A stretch of 40,078 nucleotides of DNA from Flavobacteriales bacterium (GCA_947474675.1 CANJKA010000024.1:1-40078), one strand, 5' to 3'; shown: positions 1 through 8,333, numbered from the stretch's first letter. The notes: a model not told the origin generated them from the letters alone. A program made the numbers and translations.

Positions 1-53
1 AAAAAAGGACTTCCTTTTTTACCGTGTCTTTGTAATCTAATACGTGTTGCCAT
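1..53 (-). CDS. rpsP: 30S ribosomal protein S16, 5' end only
   Basis: Read on the minus strand from the ATG at 51-53, the first 17 codons give MATRIRLQRHGKKGSPF, and the gene then leaves the window. This is the conserved N-terminus of bacterial S16 (usual form MA-x-x-IRLxRxGxKxxPFY), a small-subunit assembly protein. The start is clear because a strong promoter lies about 55 bases upstream and no other start fits. Only the amino-terminal fifth of the protein is visible. The apparent palindrome at bases 1-20 is simply the codons for KKGSPF. Confidence 0.9.
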   Translation of the reverse strand, partial: MATRIRLQRHGKKGSPF

Positions 54-110
54 TTTTGTTTTATAAGTTGAAGTACGAAACCTCAGTTAATAAATAAATT
101 ATTTCGAGTG

Positions 111-140
111 CAAAGATAGGGAAATATTCGTTTGGTGCAA
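111..140 (-). promoter_or_regulatory. Promoter of rpsP (bacteroidetal sigma type)
   Basis: On the minus strand TTG (138-140), a 19-base spacer and TATCTTTG (111-118) match the Bacteroidota consensus TTG-N19-TAnnTTTG. Transcription would start near 104, giving an untranslated leader of about 50 bases before rpsP. Confidence 0.75.
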
Positions 141-160
141 CAATTTAGGTGTAATAGTTA

Positions 161-207
161 TTTTTTTGAACCATATAAGGGATATGAGGGCATTTAAGAA
201 TTGTGTG
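161..207 (+). repeat. Dispersed repeat, copy A
   Basis: A T-run followed by GAACCATATAAGGGATATGA, then a CATTTAAGAATTGTGTG-like tail. It is the first of several copies of one repeat family in the window (others at 273-319, 841-880, 3486-3520, 3605-3640, and degenerate forms at 31503-31573 and 39953-39990). Copies A and B are in the same orientation, upstream of the GxxExxY gene. Confidence 0.75.
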
Positions 208-272
208 TTGCTTACATGCAAATATATTCCGACCTACACAGTCCAAAACTAAAAGCCTAACAACCAACAACT

Positions 273-319
273 TATTTTTTGAACCATATAAGGGATATAA
301 GGTCATTTAAGATTGTGTG
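273..319 (+). repeat. Dispersed repeat, copy B
   Basis: T-run plus GAACCATATAAGGGATATAA, then GGTCATTTAAGATTGTGTG. It is nearly identical to copy A, about 113 bases earlier, and faces copy C on the far side of the GxxExxY gene, so that B and C form an inverted pair around it. Confidence 0.75.
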
Positions 320-399
320 AAAAAAAATAAATTGAGTGTGAAATAAAACAGACTTTTTAACTATATTAGTAATAATTAAAATTATAACTCAAAGGTAAA

Positions 400-810
400 A
401 TGAAGAAAAGTAAAGAGTATTATAGTAATTTAATTTATAAGGTTAATGGAGCGGCAATTGAGGTACACAAAGAATTAGGTCCAGGATTGTTAGAGAGTAT
501 TTACCATAAATGTTTGAAATATGAATTAGAATTACGAGGATTAGTTGTTTCTTCTGAATTGAAAGTTCCTGTACTTTATAAAGAAATGGAAATCGAAACA
601 AATTTAAAGTGTGATTTATTTATTGAAAATGGATTAGTCGTAGAATTGAAAGCAGTTGAGAAAATTCTACCAGTACATGAAGCCCAAATTTTAACTTATA
701 TGACTCTTTTAAATGCACCAATTGGACTAATTATAAATTTCAATTGCACAAATATCTGGAAAGAAGGTCAAAAAACGTACGTCAATAAATTATATAAAAA
801 TTTAAACTAA
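400..810 (+). CDS. GxxExxY family protein (PD-(D/E)XK nuclease-like fold)
   Basis: 136 residues, close to the usual ~125-residue size of the GxxExxY family (PDDEXK_3-like). The name motif is present at residues 29-35 (GLLESIY), and a nuclease-like core follows, with Asp72 (CDLFIENG) and ELK at 82-84 in the D...ExK pattern of PD-(D/E)XK enzymes. The biological role of the family is not settled and no substrate can be assigned. There is no signal peptide or membrane segment. The gene stands alone between inverted copies of a dispersed repeat (273-319 and 841-880), which suggests it may travel with, or be tied to, that repeat. This link is inference. The start fits: an A-rich stretch (CAAAGGTAAA) precedes the ATG, and the protein begins at the expected distance from the motif. 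Confidence 0.85.
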   Translation: MKKSKEYYSNLIYKVNGAAIEVHKELGPGLLESIYHKCLKYELELRGLVVSSELKVPVLYKEMEIETNLKCDLFIENGLVVELKAVEKILPVHEAQILTYMTLLNAPIGLIINFNCTNIWKEGQKTYVNKLYKNLN

Positions 811-840
811 ATCTCTTAAATCAAAAATTAACACGAGCAC

Positions 841-880
841 TTCTTATATATCCTTATATTCCTCATATGGTTCAAAAAAC
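841..880 (-). repeat. Dispersed repeat, copy C (inverted)
   Basis: Read on the minus strand this is TTTTTTGAACCATATGAGGA followed by ATATAAGGATATATAAG. It is the same family as copies A and B but in opposite orientation, placed just after the GxxExxY stop codon. Confidence 0.7.
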
Positions 881-947
881 ACCCCACCATAAAGCAATTC
901 TAAAATATTCTCTTATTTTTACCGCCACAACTCTTACATAAAAAACT

Positions 948-3305
948 ATGAAATTTCTCATCATCACATCTCTTCTTTTCACACAAACCATTATCTACTC
1001 ACAAATCACATCGATTTCGCCATTAAAATTGAACGAAATAATGAAAGGGAATGAGTTCATCGGCTTCCAACCTGAAAATATTCGATGGGCATTAGATGGT
1101 AAAACAATGTTATTTGACTGGAATCCAAACAATGAGGTTGGAAATTCTACTTACATTTATTCGTTGGAATTAAAAAAATACCACAAAGCAACAAAAGAAG
1201 AATTGATTCGCCAATTTGAAGCAGATGAATCACAACGAAATTATCAAGTTTATTTCTTCTCTATGGAGGGCGTTTTGGTAGAATATGACCTAAAAACAAA
1301 GAAGGATAAAATCATTTATCAGTCCAACTCCCCTATTTTCAATATTCAAAGAATTACAAATTCAGAAAATGTTTATTTTCAACAAGATAATAATATTTAC
1401 TTATATGATTACATTAATAAAGGAATTAGACAAATAACCAACTTCGTTAAAGGAAAAGAACCCATTCATTCTACAGATTCTACTTTTCTAACCAACCAAC
1501 AAGAGGATCTTTTTAAATACATAAAAGACAAAAAAACAAGGAAAGAATGGAATACTGCACAAGACATATCACGCTTCTCATTTCCTTCTGAATACTACAT
1601 AGAGAAAGGAGATCTTAACAATTTACAAGTTTCAGCTGACGGGAAATTTGTCACTTTCAGAATATCTTTTCAACCAGAAGACAAAGGAACACATGTCGAA
1701 AACCACATTTCAAAAGATGGTAATACATACACTTCTCAAGCAAGACCAAAAGTAGGAGACGATGACCCTTCTAATAAATTAGGAATCTACAATATTGAAA
1801 AGGACTCGGTATATTTTGTCAACTTTTCTACTTTAAGTAATATAAGAAGTAAACCAATCTATTTATCTGAATATAAAAATGATATGTCAAATTATTTGAC
1901 TGATAGAAATATCATTCCACACAGTGTTCACTTTTCAAAAAATGGACTTTATTCAGTGGTTGATATCAGAAGTTACGATAATAAAGACAGGTGGATAGCC
2001 AACATAAATCTTCTAAATGGAGAGTTGACAGAACTAGAAAAACAACACGATGACGCATGGATTGGTGGACCAGGCATATCAGAATGGAACGAATCAGAAG
2101 GTGTTCTTAACTTTCTAAATGATGGAGAAACTATTTATTTCCAATCAGAGGTTACTGGTTATTCTCACCTATATACACTCAACCTTAAATCAAAAATAAA
2201 ACAACAATTAACTTCTGGAAAATACGAAATTCACGAAGTTAAACTTTCGAAAGACGGAAAAATATTTTACTTGACATCCAATAAATTACACCCAGGAAAT
2301 CGCGAATTTTATTCATTTGAAATTGCTTCTAAAAAATTATATCCTATTTTGATACAAGAAGGAGCTCATGAAATAAATCTTTCTCCTGATGAAAAAACAA
2401 TTGCTGTTCGCTTCTCATCTAGAAACAAACCATGGGAACTATACATTGCTCCAAACATTGTCAATTCTCAAATGGTTCAGATAACAAAATCTACTACTAA
2501 ACAATTTGATTCTTATAAATGGAGAAAGCCAGAAGTCGTTACTTTTAAAGGATCTGACGGTATCGATGTATACGCTAGAGTTTATTCACCAAGTGATTCT
2601 GTAAAAAACAAAGCAGCAGTAATATTTGTTCACGGAGCTGGCTATTTACAAAACGCACACAACTATTGGAGTTCATATTATAGAGAGTTTATGTTTCATA
2701 ACTTATTAGCTGACAATGGTTTTACCATTATTGACATAGACTATAGAGCGAGCGAAGGATACGGAAGAGATTATAGAACAGCTATTTACCGTCACATGGG
2801 AGGTCGAGATTTACAAGATCAGATTGATGGAAAAAAATATTTGGTTGAAAAAATGGGAATAGATTCTAACCGAGTTGGTATATACGGCGGGTCATACGGA
2901 GGATTTATAACTTTAATGTCAATGTTGACTAAACCAAAGACATTTCCATGCGGAGCAGCATTACGATCTGTAACCGATTGGGCACATTATAACCATGAAT
3001 ACACGAGTAATATTTTAAATTACCCAGGAACAGATCCAAATGCATATAAGAGAAGTTCCCCTATTTATTTCGCAAACAACCTAGAAGGAAAATTATTAAT
3101 GCTTCATGGAATGGTTGATGACAATGTTCAATTTCAAGATGTCGTTCGATTAAGTCAACGATTTATTGAATTAGGAAAAACGAATTGGGAATTAGCCGTT
3201 TTTCCTGTTGAAGGACACGGATTTAAAGAAAGTTACTCTTGGAATGATGAATACAGAAGGATATATGAGTTGTTTTATGAGGAATTGGTTTTGAAGTTTA
3301 AATAG
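948..3305 (+). CDS. Secreted S9-family prolyl oligopeptidase/dipeptidyl peptidase
   Basis: 785 residues. An N-terminal signal peptide (about residues 1-18, ending YSQ) sends it to the envelope. Residues ~40-520 have the repetitive blade character of the beta-propeller of DPP-IV-like S9 peptidases, with several LSxDGK / xSPDEK stretches. Residues ~530-785 form the alpha/beta-hydrolase domain. The catalytic triad is intact: Ser649 in GGSYGG, Asp724 in HGMVDDN, and His757 in VEGHGF. The predicted activity is cleavage of short peptides, probably after proline or with dipeptide release, in the periplasm. Exact specificity cannot be read from sequence. The length is normal for DPP-IV-type enzymes. 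The gene is monocistronic, with repeat-rich spacers on both sides. Confidence 0.93.
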   Translation: MKFLIITSLLFTQTIIYSQITSISPLKLNEIMKGNEFIGFQPENIRWALDGKTMLFDWNPNNEVGNSTYIYSLELKKYHKATKEELIRQFEADESQRNYQVYFFSMEGVLVEYDLKTKKDKIIYQSNSPIFNIQRITNSENVYFQQDNNIYLYDYINKGIRQITNFVKGKEPIHSTDSTFLTNQQEDLFKYIKDKKTRKEWNTAQDISRFSFPSEYYIEKGDLNNLQVSADGKFVTFRISFQPEDKGTHVENHISKDGNTYTSQARPKVGDDDPSNKLGIYNIEKDSVYFVNFSTLSNIRSKPIYLSEYKNDMSNYLTDRNIIPHSVHFSKNGLYSVVDIRSYDNKDRWIANINLLNGELTELEKQHDDAWIGGPGISEWNESEGVLNFLNDGETIYFQSEVTGYSHLYTLNLKSKIKQQLTSGKYEIHEVKLSKDGKIFYLTSNKLHPGNREFYSFEIASKKLYPILIQEGAHEINLSPDEKTIAVRFSSRNKPWELYIAPNIVNSQMVQITKSTTKQFDSYKWRKPEVVTFKGSDGIDVYARVYSPSDSVKNKAAVIFVHGAGYLQNAHNYWSSYYREFMFHNLLADNGFTIIDIDYRASEGYGRDYRTAIYRHMGGRDLQDQIDGKKYLVEKMGIDSNRVGIYGGSYGGFITLMSMLTKPKTFPCGAALRSVTDWAHYNHEYTSNILNYPGTDPNAYKRSSPIYFANNLEGKLLMLHGMVDDNVQFQDVVRLSQRFIELGKTNWELAVFPVEGHGFKESYSWNDEYRRIYELFYEELVLKFK

Positions 3306-3310
3306 GTCAT

Positions 3311-3439
3311 AGGGCAAAGGGCTTTATAAGCTATACAGAATTAGGTCAAAGGATGAAGAGTGTGTTATATTGACAAACTGTGAAGTTTTTAGGTTTTAGG
3401 GCAAAGGGCTTTATAAGCTAAACAGAATTAGGTCAAAGG
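3311..3439 (+). repeat. Two 42-bp direct repeats, 87-bp period
   Basis: Copies at 3311-3352 and 3398-3439 differ at one base (CTATACAG versus CTAAACAG). Each starts AGGGCAAAGGGCTTTATAAG and ends TTAGGTCAAAGG. They begin right after the S9 peptidase stop codon. Origin unknown; perhaps a short duplication. Confidence 0.85.
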
Positions 3440-3485
3440 CAAATATGGGCATTCTATAGACAAAATGTATAAGCTAGTTGTTAAA

Positions 3486-3520
3486 AAGAAACCATATAAG
3501 GAATATAAGAACATATAAGT
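3486..3520 (+). repeat. Dispersed repeat, copy D
   Basis: AAGAAACCATATAAGGAATA followed by TAAGAACATATAAG. It lacks the T-run of the other copies. It pairs as an inverted repeat with copy E about 85 bases downstream, giving a roughly 155-base MITE-like unit. Confidence 0.6.
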
Positions 3521-3604
3521 GCTATGTTTGAAAAATAATAACGTATTATTTTTACAAATTAAATATTCTTTTTAAAACTTTTTAATAATTTCACACCAAA
3601 TACT

Positions 3605-3640
3605 CAAATGGCCTTATATCCCTTATATGGTTCAAAAAAT
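3605..3640 (-). repeat. Dispersed repeat, copy E (inverted), overlapping a false gene start
   Basis: On the minus strand this reads ATTTTTTGAACCATATAAGG, then GATATAAGGCCATTTGAG, almost identical to copy B. On the plus strand it contributes 13 in-frame codons in front of the GNAT gene, which makes the longest open frame there misleading. Confidence 0.75.
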
Positions 3641-3646
3641 AAAACT

Positions 3647-4087
3647 ATGACAGTACGAGAATTAAACGGAATAGATGAAATGTTAAGTCAAATATCTGTG
3701 ATGCAGGAACTTTACCCTTCATTAACAGAAGTTCAATACCATGAAATGTTGACTGATATGTTACCCAATAATAACTATGGACAAGTTGCGGTTTTTGATG
3801 GTGATAAATGCGTTGGAATAAGCGGTTATTGGCTTGGAACAAAACTATGGTGTGGCAAATACCTTGAATTGGATAATGTGATTGTAATTGAAGAATATAG
3901 ATCCAAAGGAGTTGGAAAAATTCTTTCTGAATACCTTGAAAACAAAGCTCTTTTAAACAATTGCTCGATTCAGGTATTAGATGCTTACGCTAGTAATTAC
4001 AAAGCCCATCGATTTTATTACAACCAAGGATTTAGTCCAAAAGGATTTCATTTCATTAAGGTAATGGATGAAAATGGGATAAGGTGA
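3647..4087 (+). CDS. GNAT family N-acetyltransferase
   Basis: 146 residues from the preferred ATG at 3647 (MTVRELNGIDEML). The GNAT acetyl-CoA-binding pyrophosphate loop is present as EEYRSKGVGKILSEYLE, followed by the usual LDAYASNYKAHRFYYNQGF helix and C-terminal strand, so the fold is complete. The protein is cytosolic and would transfer acetyl from acetyl-CoA to an unidentified amine. An in-frame ATG at 3608 would add 13 residues (MALYPLYGSKNKT), but these are translated from the dispersed repeat copy E and do not look like part of the domain. The gene is monocistronic, with convergent neighbours beyond a shared terminator at 4166-4191. Confidence 0.85.
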   Translation: MTVRELNGIDEMLSQISVMQELYPSLTEVQYHEMLTDMLPNNNYGQVAVFDGDKCVGISGYWLGTKLWCGKYLELDNVIVIEEYRSKGVGKILSEYLENKALLNNCSIQVLDAYASNYKAHRFYYNQGFSPKGFHFIKVMDENGIR

Positions 4088-4101
4088 AGATATTGAGTTA
4101 A

Positions 4102-4145
4102 AGATTGAGGTTGAGATTGAGGTTGAGATTGAGATTGAGATTGAA
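4102..4145 (+). repeat. Hexamer microsatellite (GATTGA/GGTTGA)
   Basis: About seven tandem hexamers, mixing GATTGA and GGTTGA, lie just after the GNAT stop codon. They are noncoding here and may vary in length by slippage. Confidence 0.8.
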
Positions 4146-4165
4146 TGACTAAGGTTAAAATAAAA

Positions 4166-4191
4166 AAAGGCTACCTTTTCAGATAGCCTTT
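4166..4191 (-). terminator. Intrinsic terminator between convergent genes
   Basis: The stem AAAGGCTA (4166-4173) / TAGCCTTT (4184-4191) has a 10-base loop. On the minus strand it is followed by a run of Ts and sits 22 bases past the stop of the T9SS protein gene. It could also serve the GNAT gene from the other side. Confidence 0.75.
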
Positions 4192-4212
4192 ACAATTTTA
4201 ATAAGCTAATTC

Positions 4213-6795
4213 TTATTGAACAATAACTCTTTCTGTTACATTTCCAATTTGGAAGAAGTAAACACCTGAAGTCAATGATTTAACATCAAAAGTTTGTGTT
4301 GAAGAATTAGAATAATTTCTCACTTCAATCAATTTTCCATCTGCAGAGAAGAAACGGATTACACCGTTATTTTCAGCTAAAGAAGAAAAAGTAATCGTCA
4401 TTACATCGTTTGAAGGATTTGGATACACTGCAAAAGAAGAAGATAATTTTTCTTCAATACCTGCGCAATCCAAAACAGTTGCAGAAGCTGTCATAATTGA
4501 AGCACATTCACCTAAAGTTGGAGTAAAAACATAAGAATCAGAAGTAGTATTACTAACAATTGAAGGAGTCCAAGTTCCTGTAATAGAATTTGTTGAAGTT
4601 GTTCCTAAAAGAGGAGCAGTTGTTCCTGAACAGAAAGGAATAATTGCAGCAAAAGTAGGCGTTACTGGTTGGTTAACAGTCACAGAAACTGTAGCTGTAG
4701 TAGCACAAACACCAACTGAAGGTGTAAAAACATAAGAATCAGAAGTAGTATTACTAATTGTTGAAGGAGACCATGAACCAGCAATAGCAGGTGTATTTGT
4801 TGAAGTACCATTCAATAAAGGAGCAGTTGAACCTGAACAAAAAGAAGGAATTGTAGCAAAAGTAGGAGTTACATTTGGAGTAACCGTTACTGAAGCAGTA
4901 TAAACAGTAGCACAAATTCCAGTAGTTGGTGTAAAAACATAAGAATCAGAAGTAGTATTACTAATTAATGAAGGCAACCATGAACCAGCAATAGCAGGTG
5001 TATTTGTTGAAGTACCATTCAATAAAGGAGCAGTTGAACCTGAACAAAAAGAAGGAATTGTAGCAAAAGTAGTTGTTACATTAGGTGTCACAGTAACAGT
5101 TGCAGTTGTAGTAGATGCACAAGAACCAGCTAAAGGTGTGAAAGTATATGTTCCTGAAGCAGTATTACTTACAGATGGAGACCAAGTTCCAGTTATAGCA
5201 GGCGTATTTGTTGAAGTACCATTCAATAAAGGAGCCGTTGCACCATTACAAATAGAAGGAATAGGATCAAATGAAGGCGTAACCAAAACCGACGAAACAT
5301 TCACTGTATGAGAATAATTATCTGCACACTGACCAGCATTGGAAGTGAACACATAAGTTCCTGTAGTAGTATTATTTACTGTTGCTGGAAACCAAGATCC
5401 AGTAATAGCAGGTGTATTTGTTGAAGTTGTTCCTAATAAAGGTGCAACTGTACCAGTACACATAGATGATGCAATTGAAAAAGTAGGAATTGTCAATGAA
5501 TTCACCGTAACAGACGCTGAGTAAGTTGTAGCACAAACTCCCGTTGCAGGCGTGAATAAATAAGTTCCAGAAGCAGTATTACTTACAAGTGTAGGAAACC
5601 ATGTTCCAGCAATAGCAGGTGTATTTGTTGAAGTACCATTCAATAAAGGAGCAGTTGTTCCAGTACAAAAAGCAGGAATAGTAGCAAAAGTAGTTGCAAC
5701 ATTCGGCTGAACAGTATATGCTATAATTTGTTTTTGAAAACAATAGTTAAAATTATGTGTTAAAGCAACAGTATACAAAGTATCACTATATGTTCCTGGT
5801 AAAGTTTGAGTAGTAAAAGAAACTGGAGTATATGCGTTTTTCAAAAATTGATTTGCAGCACCTGTACGCCAATCAAATATAGAATCTCTAGGTAAATCCA
5901 TTGCACCTGTACCTTCATGTACATTATATCTTTTAGCAAAAGCTCCTAAACTAAATGAATGACTAGTAAAAGCTTCGTAACCAGTTGTCGTATTTGTTAA
6001 CGTTACTGGAGAACTAGGACAAGTTGAAGTTACTGAAGGAGTAAAATCTACTGTAAAATTATACGTCAAAATAGGATTACATGCAAATTCAAAATCATAA
6101 ATAGCATTTCCAAAATTTGATGCCATATCCACAAATCCACCAGCAGCTGCCTGAAATTTATGAGACAAATGCTCACCGTAAGGATTTACTAAATCAGTCG
6201 AAATATGCATCTGATTATAAGCAACATATAAAAAATGAGTAGCACCTGAAGTAGCTCCACCTTTTACACCAATAGCAAAATCAGTAGTTAACGTATGTGC
6301 TCCGTGAATCCAATTACCTCTTCTTGCTCCGAAAGCTTGTGTGAAAATAACATTGGCAGAATCAATTTTTACTAAAGGCTTATTTGTAGCATCAACAGTA
6401 TATAAATAAACAGTATGAGTAGAAGCTGTTGCTGCTGTAATTGCACCATAATTAGTTAACATAATTAATCCGCTAATTTCAGCACCAGAAACTGTTACAG
6501 AACCACCTGTTGGAACTTTATAAGCTGTTGTTACAATATTAGTAGCTACCGTTTGTTTATTAACAGACCAACCTCCAGTTGTAGGATCATTAAAACCTGC
6601 TTGTAAATAATATGCTTTATTTTCAGCATAACGAACAGTGTCATTCCCGCATGCAGCGACAACACCTGCTTTTTCTTGAGACGGAGAAGCTTTTGCTTTT
6701 ACCGCTTTAAACTTAACACTACCATTTACATCAAACTGAGAAAAAACAACAGTTTGTGTCAAAAGTAAAGTTCCTAATAGTAAACCTTTTTTCAT
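4213..6795 (-). CDS. Secreted repeat protein with T9SS type A sorting domain
   Basis: 860 residues. The signal peptide covers about residues 1-20 (ends VVFSQ). Residues ~45-360 form an N-terminal region I cannot assign to a family. Residues 362-774 are six tandem repeats of 66-71 residues, each with a Cys near its start (FCSGSTAPLLNGTSTNTPA) and another near its end (GVCATT). The Thr/Ser-rich beta-type character suggests Ig-like modules, each perhaps closed by a disulfide. The C-terminus (from ~790, YPNPSNDVMTI ... GVYFFQIG) is a type A sorting signal for the type IX secretion system, so the protein is exported through the outer membrane and probably held at the surface. Adhesion is a reasonable guess. 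Repeats 4 and 5 are nearly identical at DNA level. Confidence 0.88.
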   Translation of the reverse strand: MKKGLLLGTLLLTQTVVFSQFDVNGSVKFKAVKAKASPSQEKAGVVAACGNDTVRYAENKAYYLQAGFNDPTTGGWSVNKQTVATNIVTTAYKVPTGGSVTVSGAEISGLIMLTNYGAITAATASTHTVYLYTVDATNKPLVKIDSANVIFTQAFGARRGNWIHGAHTLTTDFAIGVKGGATSGATHFLYVAYNQMHISTDLVNPYGEHLSHKFQAAAGGFVDMASNFGNAIYDFEFACNPILTYNFTVDFTPSVTSTCPSSPVTLTNTTTGYEAFTSHSFSLGAFAKRYNVHEGTGAMDLPRDSIFDWRTGAANQFLKNAYTPVSFTTQTLPGTYSDTLYTVALTHNFNYCFQKQIIAYTVQPNVATTFATIPAFCTGTTAPLLNGTSTNTPAIAGTWFPTLVSNTASGTYLFTPATGVCATTYSASVTVNSLTIPTFSIASSMCTGTVAPLLGTTSTNTPAITGSWFPATVNNTTTGTYVFTSNAGQCADNYSHTVNVSSVLVTPSFDPIPSICNGATAPLLNGTSTNTPAITGTWSPSVSNTASGTYTFTPLAGSCASTTTATVTVTPNVTTTFATIPSFCSGSTAPLLNGTSTNTPAIAGSWLPSLISNTTSDSYVFTPTTGICATVYTASVTVTPNVTPTFATIPSFCSGSTAPLLNGTSTNTPAIAGSWSPSTISNTTSDSYVFTPSVGVCATTATVSVTVNQPVTPTFAAIIPFCSGTTAPLLGTTSTNSITGTWTPSIVSNTTSDSYVFTPTLGECASIMTASATVLDCAGIEEKLSSSFAVYPNPSNDVMTITFSSLAENNGVIRFFSADGKLIEVRNYSNSSTQTFDVKSLTSGVYFFQIGNVTERVIVQ
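4474..5712 (-). repeat. Six tandem ~207-bp coding repeats
   Basis: These encode residues 362-774 of the T9SS protein. The best-conserved pair shares long identical stretches (compare 4771-4863 with 4978-5070), offset by exactly 207 bases, which points to recent duplication or gene conversion. Two units carry LLGTTSTN in place of LLNGTSTN. Confidence 0.9.
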
Positions 6796-6948
6796 GAGTA
6801 ATTTTTAAATTATTAATTTACAGTAAAATTAAGGCCATAAAAATCAAGCGACTCTATAAACATCGTAAACGGCTATTTAATGAATTGAAAGCGAGTGAAT
6901 AGTGGTGTTTGGTTGTATTTTAAAGGTATATGGTTTCTATAGAAAAGA

Positions 6949-6985
6949 AAAAGTCAGGTTTTCAATATAATGAAACCTGACTTTT
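6949..6985 (-). terminator. Intrinsic terminator after the S37 peptidase gene
   Basis: The 13-bp perfect stem AAAAGTCAGGTTT (6949-6961) / AAACCTGACTTTT (6973-6985) lies 21 bases past the stop codon at 7007. On the minus strand the stem ends in a short T-run. Confidence 0.75.
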
Positions 6986-7006
6986 AAATATCAATTTACC
7001 CTATCT

Positions 7007-8308
7007 TTATTTTGTATCTGTAACAATATCAATCAGTAGCCATTTCTCAAGTGTCACTATAAACAATTGTTTTTCTTGTTCAGACATGTTTTTATAACGA
7101 GCTTGACCGTGGTGTTTATTTTTCATATTAAACCAAACCGCATCAACATTAGTAGAAATCGGTACAGCAGTTGAAGCCCAAGGATCCCCTGCCCCATTGA
7201 TATAAATAATTTGATTTCCTTGAGTGGTTGCCCATTTGAAAACTTTAACCGGTAAAATTCCATCAAATGTTTGAGCTGATTTATTAGGCATAAAAATAGC
7301 ACTTGGATTTGAAGAGCCCGCCATTTCAGTTAACGCAGGAAGTAAACCTTTAAAATCAGTTAATTCATAACCATAATAACCTAATTGAGTTCCCGATTGG
7401 TAATAATGACTTCCTAAACTTTTCATTTGACTATCCGAAAAGAATTCCATACTTGAAACTTTATTTAAATATTCTAATGCTTCTTTTAATGGGACATCTT
7501 TAGTTGGAATATCAGCACACACACCATTCCATTGCCAAAAGGAGAAAGAATATTCTAAAACAGCATACTCAAAGGCCTGATCAAAAGTTAAATACGTAAA
7601 ACTTAAACTGTCTTTCTTATTTATTTTCTTCAAAATTCTCTCTGACTTTTTCCTATTTGAAAGAATTCTAGTTTGAAAATCCATCACTGCTTTTCTGCAT
7701 TCTGCCGTATTTACGGTATCAAAAAAATGATAAATTCGAGGATCCTCCGTACTTAATGCTAAAGGTGCAACATAAGGAATACTTACTTTCACATCATTCG
7801 GAAAAAAATATCTGTAATATACTGTTGTTTCGCCTCCTTTACTAATTCCTGTACTTATCCAATCTTTTTTATAAATAGTGCTAAACACTTCACGAATATG
7901 ATGCAAATCGGCTGTTGCCTGTTCAATCGTTAAGTATTTATAATCCATTCCAGCCGGAATACTGTTTCCAAAAAATCGATGTTCCACGTCCATTTGATTT
8001 GCACCAATTAGCTTAGCTGGCTCAGTTATACTGTTATATGGAGATTCATATCCTTGTGTAACAATCACATTTTGCTTTTCAAAACTCATGTGTGACAACC
8101 ATACTTGCTGCTTAAAAGTTCCTTTTGAAGCATCATTGTGATCAATCAACTGCGTAATAAAAACCTTATAGGCAGAAACATATCCTTTAGGAGTAATCAC
8201 TTTTTCAAAAGTAACATCTTTTAATTCTTTCAATTTTCCTTCAATATCTTGAGAGAATAAAAAAGATCCACTAAAAATCACACTGACAAAAAGAATAATT
8301 CGAGTCAT
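7007..8308 (-). CDS. Secreted S37-family (PS-10) serine peptidase
   Basis: 433 residues with a signal peptide (1-20, ending FLFSQ). It resembles the S37 peptidases typified by the secreted prolyl tri/tetrapeptidyl aminopeptidase of Streptomyces. The nucleophile motif is GIS156KGG, preceded by an E-H-R-F-F-G motif at 109-114. The probable acid and base are Asp in INGAGDPWAS and His in KNKHHGQ, both in the C-terminal third. It would release short peptides from protein N-termini in the periplasm or outside the cell, complementing the S9 peptidase near the left edge. The length is normal for the family. It is followed by its own terminator, and the serine dehydratase gene lies 25 bases upstream on the same strand, so co-transcription is possible. 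Confidence 0.82.
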   Translation of the reverse strand: MTRIILFVSVIFSGSFLFSQDIEGKLKELKDVTFEKVITPKGYVSAYKVFITQLIDHNDASKGTFKQQVWLSHMSFEKQNVIVTQGYESPYNSITEPAKLIGANQMDVEHRFFGNSIPAGMDYKYLTIEQATADLHHIREVFSTIYKKDWISTGISKGGETTVYYRYFFPNDVKVSIPYVAPLALSTEDPRIYHFFDTVNTAECRKAVMDFQTRILSNRKKSERILKKINKKDSLSFTYLTFDQAFEYAVLEYSFSFWQWNGVCADIPTKDVPLKEALEYLNKVSSMEFFSDSQMKSLGSHYYQSGTQLGYYGYELTDFKGLLPALTEMAGSSNPSAIFMPNKSAQTFDGILPVKVFKWATTQGNQIIYINGAGDPWASTAVPISTNVDAVWFNMKNKHHGQARYKNMSEQEKQLFIVTLEKWLLIDIVTDTK

Positions 8309-8333
8309 ATTTTATATTTTAATTAATTTAAGA

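Larger units (their letters stand above)
54..399. other. Intergenic region between rpsP and the GxxExxY gene
   Basis: This holds the rpsP promoter and leader (54-140) and two direct copies of the dispersed repeat (A and B). No further ORF with coding character is seen. No consensus TAnnTTTG promoter for the downstream plus-strand gene could be picked out with confidence. Confidence 0.6.
3306..3646. other. Repeat-rich intergenic region upstream of the GNAT gene
   Basis: 341 bases without a convincing gene. It holds two 42-base direct repeats (3311-3352 and 3398-3439) and an inverted pair of the dispersed GAACCATATAAGG repeat (3486-3520 plus, 3605-3640 minus) enclosing about 85 bases of AT-rich sequence. 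No terminator for the S9 peptidase gene stands out. Confidence 0.65.

Noticed and set aside
1..20. Hairpin AAAAAAGGACTTCCTTTTTT, terminator-like
   Set aside because: Its minus strand is the in-frame rpsP codons for KKGSPF; the symmetry is coincidental.
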